Below, in pieces: positions 33,110 to 42,596 of a stretch of 64,000 nt of DNA. Position numbers and translations under genes: made by a program. Location of the stretch: assembly GCF_029167375.1 (NCBI RefSeq), contig NZ_JARFTP010000002.1, positions 186,001 through 250,000 on the forward strand, read 5' to 3'. Origin of the DNA: Tsukamurella sp. 8F. GTDB taxonomy: Bacteria; Actinomycetota; Actinomycetes; Mycobacteriales; Mycobacteriaceae. How positions within the stretch are numbered: the stretch's first letter is position 1; the number at the start of each line of letters is the position of its first letter. The notes beneath the pieces were generated by a model, which saw only the letters and a program-made list of their open reading frames with translations, was not told the DNA's origin and ran no database searches.

Positions 33110-33269
33110 TCGGGCCTCCTTGGCTTCGGGTACGCACACGACTGTGCGTGGCGAGCCTGAGATTACTGTGAGAATGCCGTCTTGCGTTGGTAAACCAGCA
33201 CATCAGTGGGGCGGACGTGGCTTGTGATACCGCGACCGGGGTTGCCGATCCGCTGGCGACAGAGCTCGT

Positions 33270-34076
33270 CTACGCCGGTTTCTCGCAGCAGAAGATCGCC
33301 GTCCCGGGGAAGATCGCGCCGCGTAGCGGGCTCCACTGACCCCACTCCTCGGTCAAGCCCTCTGGCCACTCGGGTTCGAGCAGGTCGTACAGCACCAGCC
33401 CGGCGCTCACGATCTCGCGCACGCGGTCCCCGACGGTGCGATGGTGCTCGACATAGCTGGGCACGCCCTCGTCATCGACCTCTACGTACGGTGATCGGTC
33501 GAAGTAGGGGAGTACGGCCTCGAGGCCCGCCGGCCCAGGGTCGTCGCGGAAGATCCACCGCATCGGGTGGTTGACCGAGAAGACGAATCGGCCTCCGGGG
33601 CGCAGCACTCGCGCCACTTCGGCCATCACCCGTGCCGAGTCCGCGACGAATGGAATCGCCCCGAAGGCGGAACACGCCAGGTCGACGGACGCGTTCGCCA
33701 GCGGCAGGTCCTCGGCCCCCGCTTGCAGCAGCAGCGGGTTGTCGCCCCGGACGAGCGGCCGTCCGACGTCGAGCATCCCGCGGGACAGGTCGAGCGCGAC
33801 GACCCTCGCGCCCTGCGTCGCGAGCCACCGTGCGCACGGCGCGCTTCCGCAGCCGACTTCGAGCACCGTCCGGCCCGCGACGGTGCCCAGAAGCCGCATG
33901 TCCTCCTCGTGCAGGCCCTCGGGGCACCACACGAACTCGCCATCGGCGCTCGCAGTTCCCAGGAATGCCCCGTGTTCGACGTGGTAGGCGTCCGCGTCGG
34001 CGTCCCACCACCGCCGGCTCGCGGCCTCGCTGCCGGCGGAGTCCCGGCGCAGGTCCGGGGTGGAGCGGTGGCTCAC
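33270..34076 (-). CDS. Class I SAM-dependent methyltransferase
   Basis: A 268-residue methyltransferase. Motif I is TVLEVGCGSAPCARWL, motif II VVALDLSRGML, and motif IV region VDLACSAFGAIPFV; the Methyltransf_11 pattern RVLRPGGRFVFSVNHPMRWI follows. The N-terminal RRWWDADADAYHVEHGAFLG and the C-terminal W/P-rich part match an actinobacterial family often found next to rpsA, whose substrate is unknown. The GTG at 34076 is chosen because AGGAGG lies 7 bp before it. It is divergent from rpsA. Confidence 0.82.
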   Translation of the reverse strand: MSHRSTPDLRRDSAGSEAASRRWWDADADAYHVEHGAFLGTASADGEFVWCPEGLHEEDMRLLGTVAGRTVLEVGCGSAPCARWLATQGARVVALDLSRGMLDVGRPLVRGDNPLLLQAGAEDLPLANASVDLACSAFGAIPFVADSARVMAEVARVLRPGGRFVFSVNHPMRWIFRDDPGPAGLEAVLPYFDRSPYVEVDDEGVPSYVEHHRTVGDRVREIVSAGLVLYDLLEPEWPEGLTEEWGQWSPLRGAIFPGTAIFCCEKPA

Positions 34077-34172
34077 GGCGGCCCTCCTGAGGCGACGACT
34101 AGGGTGATTCCAAGGTTGCTCTGAGCTGCGCGGGGCCGGGTTTGCCCAGCTAACAGGCCGTAGAGTACTGTG

Positions 34173-34186
34173 GCACACGCGTGTGC
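34173..34186. promoter_or_regulatory. Palindrome in the rpsA leader
   Basis: GCACACGCGTGTGC is a perfect 14-bp palindrome 55 bp before the rpsA start. A promoter (TTGCCC with TACTGT 18 bp on) ends just before it, so it lies at the beginning of the transcript. It may be an operator or part of a leader hairpin for S1 autoregulation. Confidence 0.35.
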
Positions 34187-34240
34187 GCATGCACCCGTAT
34201 CCCTGTACCTACTAGCACCGTGTCCGGAGCAAACCACCTA

Positions 34241-35710
34241 ATGCCCACCACTACAACTTCGTCGCCGCAGGTCGCAATCAACGACATCGGGTCGGCAGAC
34301 GAGTTCCTGGCCGCAATCGACGCCACGATCAAGTACTTCAACGACGGCGACATCGTCGAGGGCACCATCGTCAAGGTCGATCGCGACGAGGTCCTTCTCG
34401 ACATCGGCTACAAGACCGAGGGTGTCATTCCCTCGCGCGAGCTGAGCATCAAGCACGACGTCGACCCCTCCGAGGTCGTCAACGTCGGCGATGAGGTCGA
34501 GGCCCTTGTTCTCACCAAGGAGGACAAGGAAGGCCGCCTCATCCTTTCCAAGAAGCGCGCACAGTACGAGCGCGCCTGGGGCACCATCGAGGAGCTCAAG
34601 GAGAAGGACGAGGCCGTCAAGGGCACCGTCATCGAGGTGGTCAAGGGCGGTCTGATCCTGGACATCGGCCTCCGCGGCTTCCTTCCCGCCTCGCTCGTCG
34701 AGATGCGCCGCGTGCGCGATCTCCAGCCGTACATCGGCAAGGAGATCGAGGCCAAGATCATCGAACTCGACAAGAACCGCAACAACGTGGTGCTCTCGCG
34801 CCGCGCGTGGCTCGAGCAGACGCAGTCCGAGGTCCGCTCCGAGTTCCTGCACCAGCTGCAGAAGGGCCAGGTCCGCAAGGGCGTCGTGTCCTCGATCGTC
34901 AACTTCGGTGCGTTCGTCGATCTCGGCGGCGTCGACGGTCTGGTGCACGTCTCCGAGCTGTCCTGGAAGCACATCGACCACCCGTCCGAGGTCGTCACCG
35001 TCGGCGACGAGGTCACCGTCGAGGTTCTGGACGTCGACCTGGACCGCGAGCGCGTCTCGCTGTCGCTCAAGGCGACGCAGGAGGATCCGTGGCGCCAGTT
35101 CGCACGGACCCACGCCATCGGTCAGATCGTGCCCGGCAAGGTCACCAAGCTCGTCCCGTTCGGCGCGTTCGTGCGTGTCGAGGAGGGCATCGAGGGCCTG
35201 GTGCACATCTCCGAGCTGGCTGAGCGTCACGTGGAGGTCCCGGACCAGGTCGTCTCCGTCGGCGACGACGCGATGGTCAAGGTCATCGACATCGACCTCG
35301 AGCGTCGCCGCATCTCGCTGAGCCTCAAGCAGGCCAACGAGGACTACACGGAGGAGTTCGACCCGTCGAAGTACGGCATGGCCGACAGCTACGACGAGAA
35401 CGGCGAGTACATCTTCCCCGAGGGCTTCGACCCCGAGACCAACGAGTGGCTCGAGGGCTTCGACAAGCAGCGCGAGGAGTGGGAGGGTCGCTACGCCGAG
35501 GCGGAGCGTCGCCACAAGATGCACACCGCGCAGATGGAGAAGTTCGCTGCCGACGAGGCCGCGGAGGCCGCTGCGGGTACGTCCGCCGGCGCGAACTACT
35601 CGAGCGAGTCGGGCGACCGCGAGCAGGTGGCGTCCACTTCGGGTGGCGGCTCGCTGGCCAGCGATGCGCAGCTGGCCGCTCTCCGCGAGAAGCTGTCGGG
35701 CAACGCCTGA
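34241..35710 (+). CDS. rpsA: 30S ribosomal protein S1
   Basis: A 489-residue S1 protein with four OB-fold S1 domains at about residues 35-105, 122-190, 206-276 and 292-361 (for example GTIVKVDRDEVLLDIGYKTE, VSSIVNFGAFVDLGGVDGL and VTKLVPFGAFVRVEEGIEGL), followed by an acidic C-terminal tail as in mycobacteria, where the four-domain form replaces the six-domain E. coli protein. It binds mRNA on the ribosome and helps trans-translation. The start at 34241 is the ATG where family similarity begins. A strong terminator follows. Confidence 0.97.
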   Translation: MPTTTTSSPQVAINDIGSADEFLAAIDATIKYFNDGDIVEGTIVKVDRDEVLLDIGYKTEGVIPSRELSIKHDVDPSEVVNVGDEVEALVLTKEDKEGRLILSKKRAQYERAWGTIEELKEKDEAVKGTVIEVVKGGLILDIGLRGFLPASLVEMRRVRDLQPYIGKEIEAKIIELDKNRNNVVLSRRAWLEQTQSEVRSEFLHQLQKGQVRKGVVSSIVNFGAFVDLGGVDGLVHVSELSWKHIDHPSEVVTVGDEVTVEVLDVDLDRERVSLSLKATQEDPWRQFARTHAIGQIVPGKVTKLVPFGAFVRVEEGIEGLVHISELAERHVEVPDQVVSVGDDAMVKVIDIDLERRRISLSLKQANEDYTEEFDPSKYGMADSYDENGEYIFPEGFDPETNEWLEGFDKQREEWEGRYAEAERRHKMHTAQMEKFAADEAAEAAAGTSAGANYSSESGDREQVASTSGGGSLASDAQLAALREKLSGNA

Positions 35711-35728
35711 TCGCATAACGCATAGTCA

Positions 35729-35762
35729 CTGAAGGCCCCCTCCCACGGGAGGGGGCCTTCAG
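35729..35762 (+). terminator. rpsA intrinsic terminator
   Basis: A perfect 15-bp stem, CTGAAGGCCCCCTCC paired with GGAGGGGGCCTTCAG around a CACG loop, 18 bp after the rpsA stop. There is no U-tract, common in this group. Confidence 0.88.
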
Positions 35763-35764
35763 CG

Positions 35765-35818
35765 CGTTCCGGGGCCCGTGCCTGGTTCCGGCCCGTGCCT
35801 CGTTCCGGCCCCTGTCGA
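35765..35818. repeat. Short imperfect tandem repeats after rpsA
   Basis: Two to three copies of GTTCCGGCCCGTGCCT-like units about 20 bp long follow the terminator. No function is evident. Confidence 0.5.
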
Positions 35819-35861
35819 GACTCTGCGTCGTGCCCGGATGCACGCATGGCGATATGCGCCT

Positions 35862-35889
35862 TTGACAATCGGCAATCATTGTCTATAAG
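35862..35889 (+). promoter_or_regulatory. Near-consensus promoter overlapped by a palindrome (metal-regulator-type)
   Basis: TTGACA (35862) and TATAAG (35884) are 16 bp apart. GACAAT (35864) and ATTGTC (35878) form an inverted repeat covering the -35 and the space before the -10, so a dimeric repressor bound here would block the promoter. The A+T-rich site and the AztD-like product suggest a Zur/Fur-type regulator; this is inferred. Confidence 0.6.
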
Positions 35890-35899
35890 ACTTCTTTAC

Positions 35900-37171
35900 A
35901 TGAACAGCAACACGATTCGACACAGGGCTGCGCTTCTCCTCGCCGGCACAGTGATGCTCGGCGCATGCGCGCCCGGCGACGACAGCGCGTCGGAGTCCGA
36001 GACGGGGACCGGCACCACCTCATCGGCCTCGGCGCCGGTGGAGGAGCGGCGCGTGACGCCGCGCCTCGCGATCACGCACGACGGCGGGGTCACCGTCGTC
36101 GACGGCAGGACCCTCGAGACAGTCGCCGACTTGCCGGCCGCGGGCTTCGTCCGAGTCGCTCCCGCCGGCGACGGGCGCCACGTGCTGCTCTCCGAGACCG
36201 AGGGTTTCCGGGTCCTCGACATGGGCACGTGGGCCGAGCCGCACGGTGACCACTCGCACTTCTACACAGCGGATCCGAGCAGTACGGACGTGGTGTTCGA
36301 AGCCGAGAAGCCCGGCCACGTCGTTCGTCACGACGGTCGCACGGTCCTGTTCGCCGACGGCAGCGGTGTGGTGACATCGTTCGAGTCCGGAGCCCTCGCC
36401 GAGCCGGGCAAGGCGGCTCAGAAGCCGAAGACCGAGACCTATACAGCCCCGGACGCGCATCACGGCGTGGCCGTCGAGCGTGGCGACCATTCGCTGCTGG
36501 TGACCGTCGGCACGGAGAAGGCGCGCTCGTCTGTGGTGATCCTCGACCGCGACCGGCGCGAGGTCGGCCGTACCGATCAGTGCCCCGGCGTGCACGGCGA
36601 GGGAGCGGCCGCGGGCGGCGCCGTCATGTTCGGCTGTGAGGACGGCCCGGTCGTGGTGCGCGGCAACGAGATCCGCAAGGTTGCGACGCCGACTCCGGGC
36701 TACGCGCGCACCGGCAACGCTGCGGCCACGGAGGCGCACAGAGTGGTCCTCGGCGACTACAAGGTCGACAAGGAGGCGGAGCTCGAGCGACCGACTCGGG
36801 TCTCCCTCATCGATACCGATGCCGGCACGATGAAGCTCGTCGAGCTCCCGGCGTCGTACAGCTTCCGGTCTCTTGCCCGCGGCCGGTTCGGTGAGGCGTT
36901 GGTACTGGGGACCGACGGCCACCTGCGCGTCCTCGACCCGGACACGGGCCAGGTCGTGGGAGATGTCGAGGTGACGAGGCCCTGGACCGAGCCCGAGGAT
37001 TGGCAGGAGCCGCGTCCGGCGGTCTACGCACAGGGCGATACCGCCTACGTCACGGACCCGGCGACCAAGACGATCAAGGCGGTGACCATCTCGTCGCGCT
37101 CGGTTGCGCGGGAGGGCAGGCTCGCCGAGGTGCCCAACGAGACCACGGGCGTGACCGGCGGGAACAGCTGA
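35900..37171 (+). CDS. AztD-like metallochaperone lipoprotein
   Basis: A 423-residue lipoprotein: signal peptide with lipobox LGAC (MLGACAPGD), a Ser/Thr-rich tether, then a seven-bladed-propeller-type domain with repeated strands (LAITHDGGVTVVDGRTLETV, GRHVLLSETEGFRVLDMGTW). The segment AEPHGDHSHFY near residue 115 is the His/Asp-rich metal site typical of the AztD zinc metallochaperones that deliver zinc to AztC-type ABC importers. No zinc importer gene is next to it. It has its own promoter with an overlapping palindrome and is convergent with the sugar ABC ATPase gene, 4 bp away. Assignment rests on the His motif and propeller pattern. Confidence 0.68.
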   Translation: MNSNTIRHRAALLLAGTVMLGACAPGDDSASESETGTGTTSSASAPVEERRVTPRLAITHDGGVTVVDGRTLETVADLPAAGFVRVAPAGDGRHVLLSETEGFRVLDMGTWAEPHGDHSHFYTADPSSTDVVFEAEKPGHVVRHDGRTVLFADGSGVVTSFESGALAEPGKAAQKPKTETYTAPDAHHGVAVERGDHSLLVTVGTEKARSSVVILDRDRREVGRTDQCPGVHGEGAAAGGAVMFGCEDGPVVVRGNEIRKVATPTPGYARTGNAAATEAHRVVLGDYKVDKEAELERPTRVSLIDTDAGTMKLVELPASYSFRSLARGRFGEALVLGTDGHLRVLDPDTGQVVGDVEVTRPWTEPEDWQEPRPAVYAQGDTAYVTDPATKTIKAVTISSRSVAREGRLAEVPNETTGVTGGNS

Positions 37172-37175
37172 CGGC

Positions 37176-38282
<1,107 letters not shown>

Positions 38283-38291
38283 CGGTTTCTC

Positions 38292-39170
38292 CTACTTGAT
38301 AGCGCCGAAGCTGAGGCCTCGGACCAGCTTGTTCTGTGCGATCCAGCCACACAGCACGACGGGCAGAGCGGCCAGCACGGAGGCGGCCGAGAGTTTGGCG
38401 TAGAACAGTCCCTCGCTCGACATGAAACCGACGAGCGCCACCGGCACCGTCTGAGCCCGCACAGCCGTCATGTTGACGGCGAAGAAGAATTCGTTCCACG
38501 AGAAGATGACGCAGATGAGGGCGGTGGCGGCGAGGCCGGGTGAGATCAGGGGCAGGATCACCTCGCGCACCGAGGTCCATAGGCTCGCGCCGTCCATGCT
38601 TGCGGCTTCGAGAAGCTCGCCCGGCACCTCGAGGAAGAACGAGCGCATCATCCACACGGCGATCGGGAGGTTCATCGACGTGTACAGGATCACCAGCGTC
38701 CACACGTTGTCGAGCAGGCCGATCTTCCCGACGATGACGTATAGCGGGATGATCGCCGCGACGATCGGCAGCATCTTCGTGCTGATGAAGAAGAACAGCG
38801 CGTCACGGGTCTTGCGCACTGGTCGCAGCGACAGTGCGAACGCCGCCGGAACCCCCAGCAGCAGAACGAGGATCATCGATACGACGGTGGCGAAGAGCGA
38901 GTTGAGGATCGCCGTGCCGACTCCGCCGCTCAGCACGCTGGAGAACTCCGACAACGTCGGGGTGAAGAAGAGCTTCGGCGTCGGCGTGGCCGCGTCCTTC
39001 TCTTGTTTGAACGCCGTCAGCACCATCCAGAGCACCGGGAAGAAGAAGCCGATGCACAGGATCCAGGTGAGGGCGGTGAGCGCAGATCCGCCGGGGGAGA
39101 AGCGCTTCCGCCGGGTGACCCGTGCCGCGCCGGGCGGCGTCGTTCCAGTGGTGGTGATCGCGGTACTCAT
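38292..39170 (-). CDS. Sugar/polyol ABC transporter permease (MalG type)
   Basis: A 292-residue CUT1 permease with six membrane helices. The EAA coupling loop reads EAASMDGASLWTSVREVILP. The C-terminus is short and ends SFGAIK, and the N-terminus has a cytoplasmic lead before the first helix. It pairs with the MalF-type permease encoded upstream; the two genes overlap by 4 bp (ATGA). Confidence 0.9.
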   Translation of the reverse strand: MSTAITTTGTTPPGAARVTRRKRFSPGGSALTALTWILCIGFFFPVLWMVLTAFKQEKDAATPTPKLFFTPTLSEFSSVLSGGVGTAILNSLFATVVSMILVLLLGVPAAFALSLRPVRKTRDALFFFISTKMLPIVAAIIPLYVIVGKIGLLDNVWTLVILYTSMNLPIAVWMMRSFFLEVPGELLEAASMDGASLWTSVREVILPLISPGLAATALICVIFSWNEFFFAVNMTAVRAQTVPVALVGFMSSEGLFYAKLSAASVLAALPVVLCGWIAQNKLVRGLSFGAIK

Positions 39171-40126
39171 GCCGCCTCCTCCGTTCCCGAGAAGCTCGTG
39201 AAGATCAGGCGCAGCGCGAGTGTCGACACGATGATCGTGACGATCACTGTCACCACGCCCATAGCCGCGGCCTGGCCGATGTCGAAGCCGAGGAAGGCCC
39301 GTTGGTAGATGTAGTAAGGCAGGTTGGCGCTGGAGACTCCCGGGCCGCCCTGCGTCATCATGTAGACGGTGTCGAACGTGTTCACCAGGTAGATGGCGCC
39401 GAGCACCGAGCCGAGCTCGATGAATCTACGTAGGTGCGGCAGCGTCAGCTCCCGGAACAGCCGGACGCTGGTGGCGCCGTCCACACGTGCGGCCTCTGCT
39501 ATGTCGCGGGGCATGGACTGCAGACCGGCCAGGATCAGCAGCATCATGAACGGTGTCCACTGCCAGACGAGCTCCGCCATGACACACGGCAACGGGAAGC
39601 GGCTGAGCCAGTCGACCGGTCCGATTCCGACGAGGCTGAGTAGCCAGTTGACGATCCCGTTGGACGGATCGAAGAGGCTGGTCTTCCACAACAGCGCACC
39701 CGCGACGGGGGTGACCAGGAACGGAGTGATGAGCAGTGTACGGACAATGCTGCGCCCCAGGAACTTCCGGTCGAGGAGGAGTGCGAACACCAGGCCCAGT
39801 AACACCGAGACGATCACCGTCCCGACGATCAGGACGACCGTGTTGAGTGCGACCTGCCGGAACTGACTGTCCTGGAAGACCGTCGCGTAGTTCCGCAGCC
39901 AGACGAAGTGCTCGGAGCCGGGGCGCACCAGGTTCCACGACTGGGTCGAGTAGAAGAGGGTGAACAGGAATGGGATCTGCGTGACGACGATCATGAAGAT
40001 CAGCGCTGGCAACAGGGGACCGCGTCGGCGCCACCCCTCCGCACGGGAGACGTTGTCGCGCTTGGACTTGATCGTTGCCGGTCGCGGCCCCGATGCGGCC
40101 GCGGGCTCGAGTGAGGCGGTAGCCAT
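39167..40126 (-). CDS. Sugar/polyol ABC transporter permease (MalF type)
   Basis: A 319-residue CUT1 permease with six membrane helices. The EAA loop is EAARVDGATSVRLFRELTLP. The N-terminal cytoplasmic tail of about 30 residues is basic. It forms the transport channel with the MalG-type partner. The start is 2 bp after the SBP gene's stop, and the end overlaps the next permease gene. Confidence 0.9.
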   Translation of the reverse strand: MATASLEPAAASGPRPATIKSKRDNVSRAEGWRRRGPLLPALIFMIVVTQIPFLFTLFYSTQSWNLVRPGSEHFVWLRNYATVFQDSQFRQVALNTVVLIVGTVIVSVLLGLVFALLLDRKFLGRSIVRTLLITPFLVTPVAGALLWKTSLFDPSNGIVNWLLSLVGIGPVDWLSRFPLPCVMAELVWQWTPFMMLLILAGLQSMPRDIAEAARVDGATSVRLFRELTLPHLRRFIELGSVLGAIYLVNTFDTVYMMTQGGPGVSSANLPYYIYQRAFLGFDIGQAAAMGVVTVIVTIIVSTLALRLIFTSFSGTEEAA

Positions 40127-40128
40127 GG

Positions 40129-41505
40129 CTAAGCTCCGTTCCGGTAGGTCTTGCCGACGGTGTCGGCGTACCGCTGGGCTTGTGCCAGGGCGTCGGAGAC
40201 CGACTTCTGGCCTGCGACAGCGGCGCTGATCTGCTGGCTGACGAGGGTGCCCATGTCCTGGAACTCCGGGATGGCGAGGAACTGGATTCCGGTGTAGGGC
40301 ACTGGATCCACCGTGGGCTTCAGCTGGTTCGCGTTCTGCATCGCCGTCAGCGTCGGACCCGCGTACGCCTGTGCGACGGCGGCATAGGCCGGCAGCTTGT
40401 ACGTCGACTCGCGGCTACCCGGCGGGACGTGGCTGGGGCCGAGTCGCTGGGCCACATCGGCGATGTACTCCTTGCTCGTCATCCACGACACGAACTTCCA
40501 CGCGGCGTCCTTATGGGTGCTCTTGGCGGGAATGCCGAGGGACCAGGTGTACAGCCATCCGTTGTCGCCCTTGGCTGCTCGCGGTGCCGGGACGTACCCG
40601 ACCTGACCGTGGACGGCGCTGGTCGCGGGGTCCTCGAGCACCGAGACCGCGGACGTCGCGTCGTACCACATCGCGGTCTGTCCCTGTGCCATCAGGTTGG
40701 CGCACTCCTGGAAGCCCGCGGACGCGGCTCCCGGCTCGCCGTATCTGCGCACGAGATCCACGTACATCCCGACCGCCTTGGCGACCTCCGGGCTGTCGAG
40801 TCTCGCCTGCCAGCCCTGGTCGAACCAGCGGCCCCCGTAGGCGTTGATGACCGTGTCGAGTGGGGCGAGCACCTCGCCCCAACCCGGGTCACCGCGTAGG
40901 CAGATACCGTACTTCTTGGCTGCGGGCCGGTCGAGCTTCTCCGCATACGAGACGACCTGGTCCCAAGTGGGATTCGGGTCCATCGCGATGCCCGCGTCCG
41001 CGAACATCTTCTTGTTGTACATGAGGAACGACGACTCGCCGTAGAACGGGACCGAGTACATGTGCCCGTTCTCGGACAGCGCATCGCGGAGGCTCGGGAT
41101 GAAGTCCGCGGCGTCGTAGCCCTGCGTGGCGTCGATGTGGGGCTGCAGGTCGGTGAGCCAGCCGTTCTTCGCCCACATCCGGGTCTCGTAGTTGCTCACC
41201 ATGACGGCGTCGAACTCGCCGCCGCCGGTCGCGACCGAGGCCGTGATCTTCGCGCGAGCCTCGTTCTCCGGCAGCGACACGAAGTGAAGCTTGATTCCGG
41301 GATTGGCCTTCTCGAACTCGCCGGACAGCGAGATCGCGTCCTGCATCTGCGAGTTGGAGACGATGGCGATGGTGATGGAGTCGGAGCCGCCGCCGGTCAG
41401 CGAGCCGGCGCCGGCGCAGGCGGATACGCCGAGTCCGACCGCCGCCGCGACGGCGGCGAGACGGCCGGTGATCCGGCGGCGTGAATGCAGGAGCCGAGGT
41501 CTCAT
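40129..41505 (-). CDS. Sugar/polyol ABC transporter substrate-binding lipoprotein
   Basis: A 458-residue family 1 extracellular solute-binding protein. The signal peptide (GRLAAVAAAVGLGVSACAG) ends in lipobox VSAC. The mature domain shows the usual pattern: ITIAIVSNSQMQDAISLSGE, NKKMFADAGIAMDPNPTWDQ and WYDATSAVSVLEDPA. SmoE/MtlE-type polyol binders look like this. The start at 41505 overlaps the regulator's stop codon in an ATGA arrangement, so regulator and importer are translationally coupled. Confidence 0.9.
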   Translation of the reverse strand: MRPRLLHSRRRITGRLAAVAAAVGLGVSACAGAGSLTGGGSDSITIAIVSNSQMQDAISLSGEFEKANPGIKLHFVSLPENEARAKITASVATGGGEFDAVMVSNYETRMWAKNGWLTDLQPHIDATQGYDAADFIPSLRDALSENGHMYSVPFYGESSFLMYNKKMFADAGIAMDPNPTWDQVVSYAEKLDRPAAKKYGICLRGDPGWGEVLAPLDTVINAYGGRWFDQGWQARLDSPEVAKAVGMYVDLVRRYGEPGAASAGFQECANLMAQGQTAMWYDATSAVSVLEDPATSAVHGQVGYVPAPRAAKGDNGWLYTWSLGIPAKSTHKDAAWKFVSWMTSKEYIADVAQRLGPSHVPPGSRESTYKLPAYAAVAQAYAGPTLTAMQNANQLKPTVDPVPYTGIQFLAIPEFQDMGTLVSQQISAAVAGQKSVSDALAQAQRYADTVGKTYRNGA

Positions 41506-42530
41506 CGGCTGCCCTCCTTGCGGTCGAGGAGCCAACGCGCGGTGGCGACGTCCGTCACGGCGGTGGTGGCGTAGCCGCCGCGCAGGGCTCCGAGGATCGA
41601 TTCGCGGCGGTGCTCGCCGCCGGATACGAGGATCGACGTGCGGGCCGCCCGTATGTCGTCCAGTGGCACGGACACGGTCCGCTCCACCAGGCTGGATGCG
41701 ACGGCGACACCGTCGGCGTCGTAGAAGCGACCGCCGATCTCGCCGACCGCGCCCAGCGCGCGCAACTCGTCGAGGACGGCGGCATCGATGTACGCGCCCT
41801 CGAAGAGGGTTGTGGACGTCGATACGGAACCGACGCCGAAGAGCATGACGTCCGCCTCGCGGGCGGCCGAGAGCGCCTGGGACAGAACCGAGTCCCGGGT
41901 CATCGCGCGAACCGTCTCCGGGTCCGCGAACAGGGGTGCCACCAAACGCAGCGGCCGGGCGGAGAGTCGCTCGGCGAAGCGGGACAGGGCGTGGTCGACG
42001 CCGGTGTGGTAGTCGACGGAGGTCATGGATCCGTCCATCTGCACCACCCGGGCGCAGGTCGCGCCGCCGCCGAGGGCGTCCGCGACCGCGACTTGCTCTG
42101 GGCCCCAGGTGAATCCGAAGACGTCATCCTCGGAGAGACGGCGCGTGAGCACCGAGGCGCCCGCGCGTCCGAGTGCGGCGTCGCCCGACGGCGTCCCGTC
42201 CGCGTCCTCGGCCATCAGATAGGCCTCGTCGAGTTGGTACGCCTCCTCGAGTTCGCGTTCGAGGAGCGGGTGGATCGACGCCGCGAGGTGCGGAGGAGCG
42301 GAGACGCTGACGGTGACCAGCCCCTGAGCCCTGGCGCGGGCCACCAATCGGCCGGCGGTGGGGCGTGAGACTCCGAGTCGCTCGGCGATCTGGGCCTGGG
42401 TCAGCCCTTCGAGGTGGTACATGGTGGCCGCTCGCACCAGCAGGCGCAGGTCGTGGCCGGCGTCACCAGATGTGCGCGGAGTGGGGGTCACGTCGGGGCT
42501 CCGTTGCTCCAGCAGATGGCAGTCGTCCAT
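41502..42530 (-). CDS. SorC/DeoR-type transcriptional regulator of the polyol locus
   Basis: A 342-residue regulator. Residues about 28-72 are an HTH (AATMYHLEGLTQAQIAERLG, VSRPTAGRLVARARAQG). The rest is the sugar-binding SorC domain (GFTWGPEQVAVADALGGG, VMLFGVGSVSTSTTLFEG), which in this family senses a phosphorylated sugar. It is the first gene of the importer unit and divergent from the two dehydrogenase genes. The 66-bp space between contains a perfect palindrome GTGAGCA-AA-TGCTCAC plus another half-site, the likely operator, so it can control both directions. Confidence 0.88.
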   Translation of the reverse strand: MDDCHLLEQRSPDVTPTPRTSGDAGHDLRLLVRAATMYHLEGLTQAQIAERLGVSRPTAGRLVARARAQGLVTVSVSAPPHLAASIHPLLERELEEAYQLDEAYLMAEDADGTPSGDAALGRAGASVLTRRLSEDDVFGFTWGPEQVAVADALGGGATCARVVQMDGSMTSVDYHTGVDHALSRFAERLSARPLRLVAPLFADPETVRAMTRDSVLSQALSAAREADVMLFGVGSVSTSTTLFEGAYIDAAVLDELRALGAVGEIGGRFYDADGVAVASSLVERTVSVPLDDIRAARTSILVSGGEHRRESILGALRGGYATTAVTDVATARWLLDRKEGSR

Positions 42531-42544
42531 CTGTCGTTCTCATC

Positions 42545-42579
42545 GTGAGCAAATGCTCACTAGCGATGAATATGCTCAC
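42545..42579. promoter_or_regulatory. SorC-regulator operator
   Basis: Perfect palindrome GTGAGCA-AA-TGCTCAC at 42545-42560, with a further TGCTCAC half-site at 42573-42579, 19 bp on. It lies between divergent regulator and dehydrogenase genes. Confidence 0.65.
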
Positions 42580-42584
42580 TACGC

Positions 42585-42590
42585 TACCAT
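42585..42590 (+). promoter_or_regulatory. Leaderless -10 box of the zinc dehydrogenase gene
   Basis: TACCAT, six bases before the GTG at 42597; directly after the operator half-site. Confidence 0.5.
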
Positions 42591-42596
42591 TCAGGT

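Noticed and set aside
34238-35716. Open frame of about 490 codons antisense to rpsA
   Set aside because: It is a by-product of strong G+C bias at third positions of rpsA; its protein is Asp/Leu/Val repeats without any family features.
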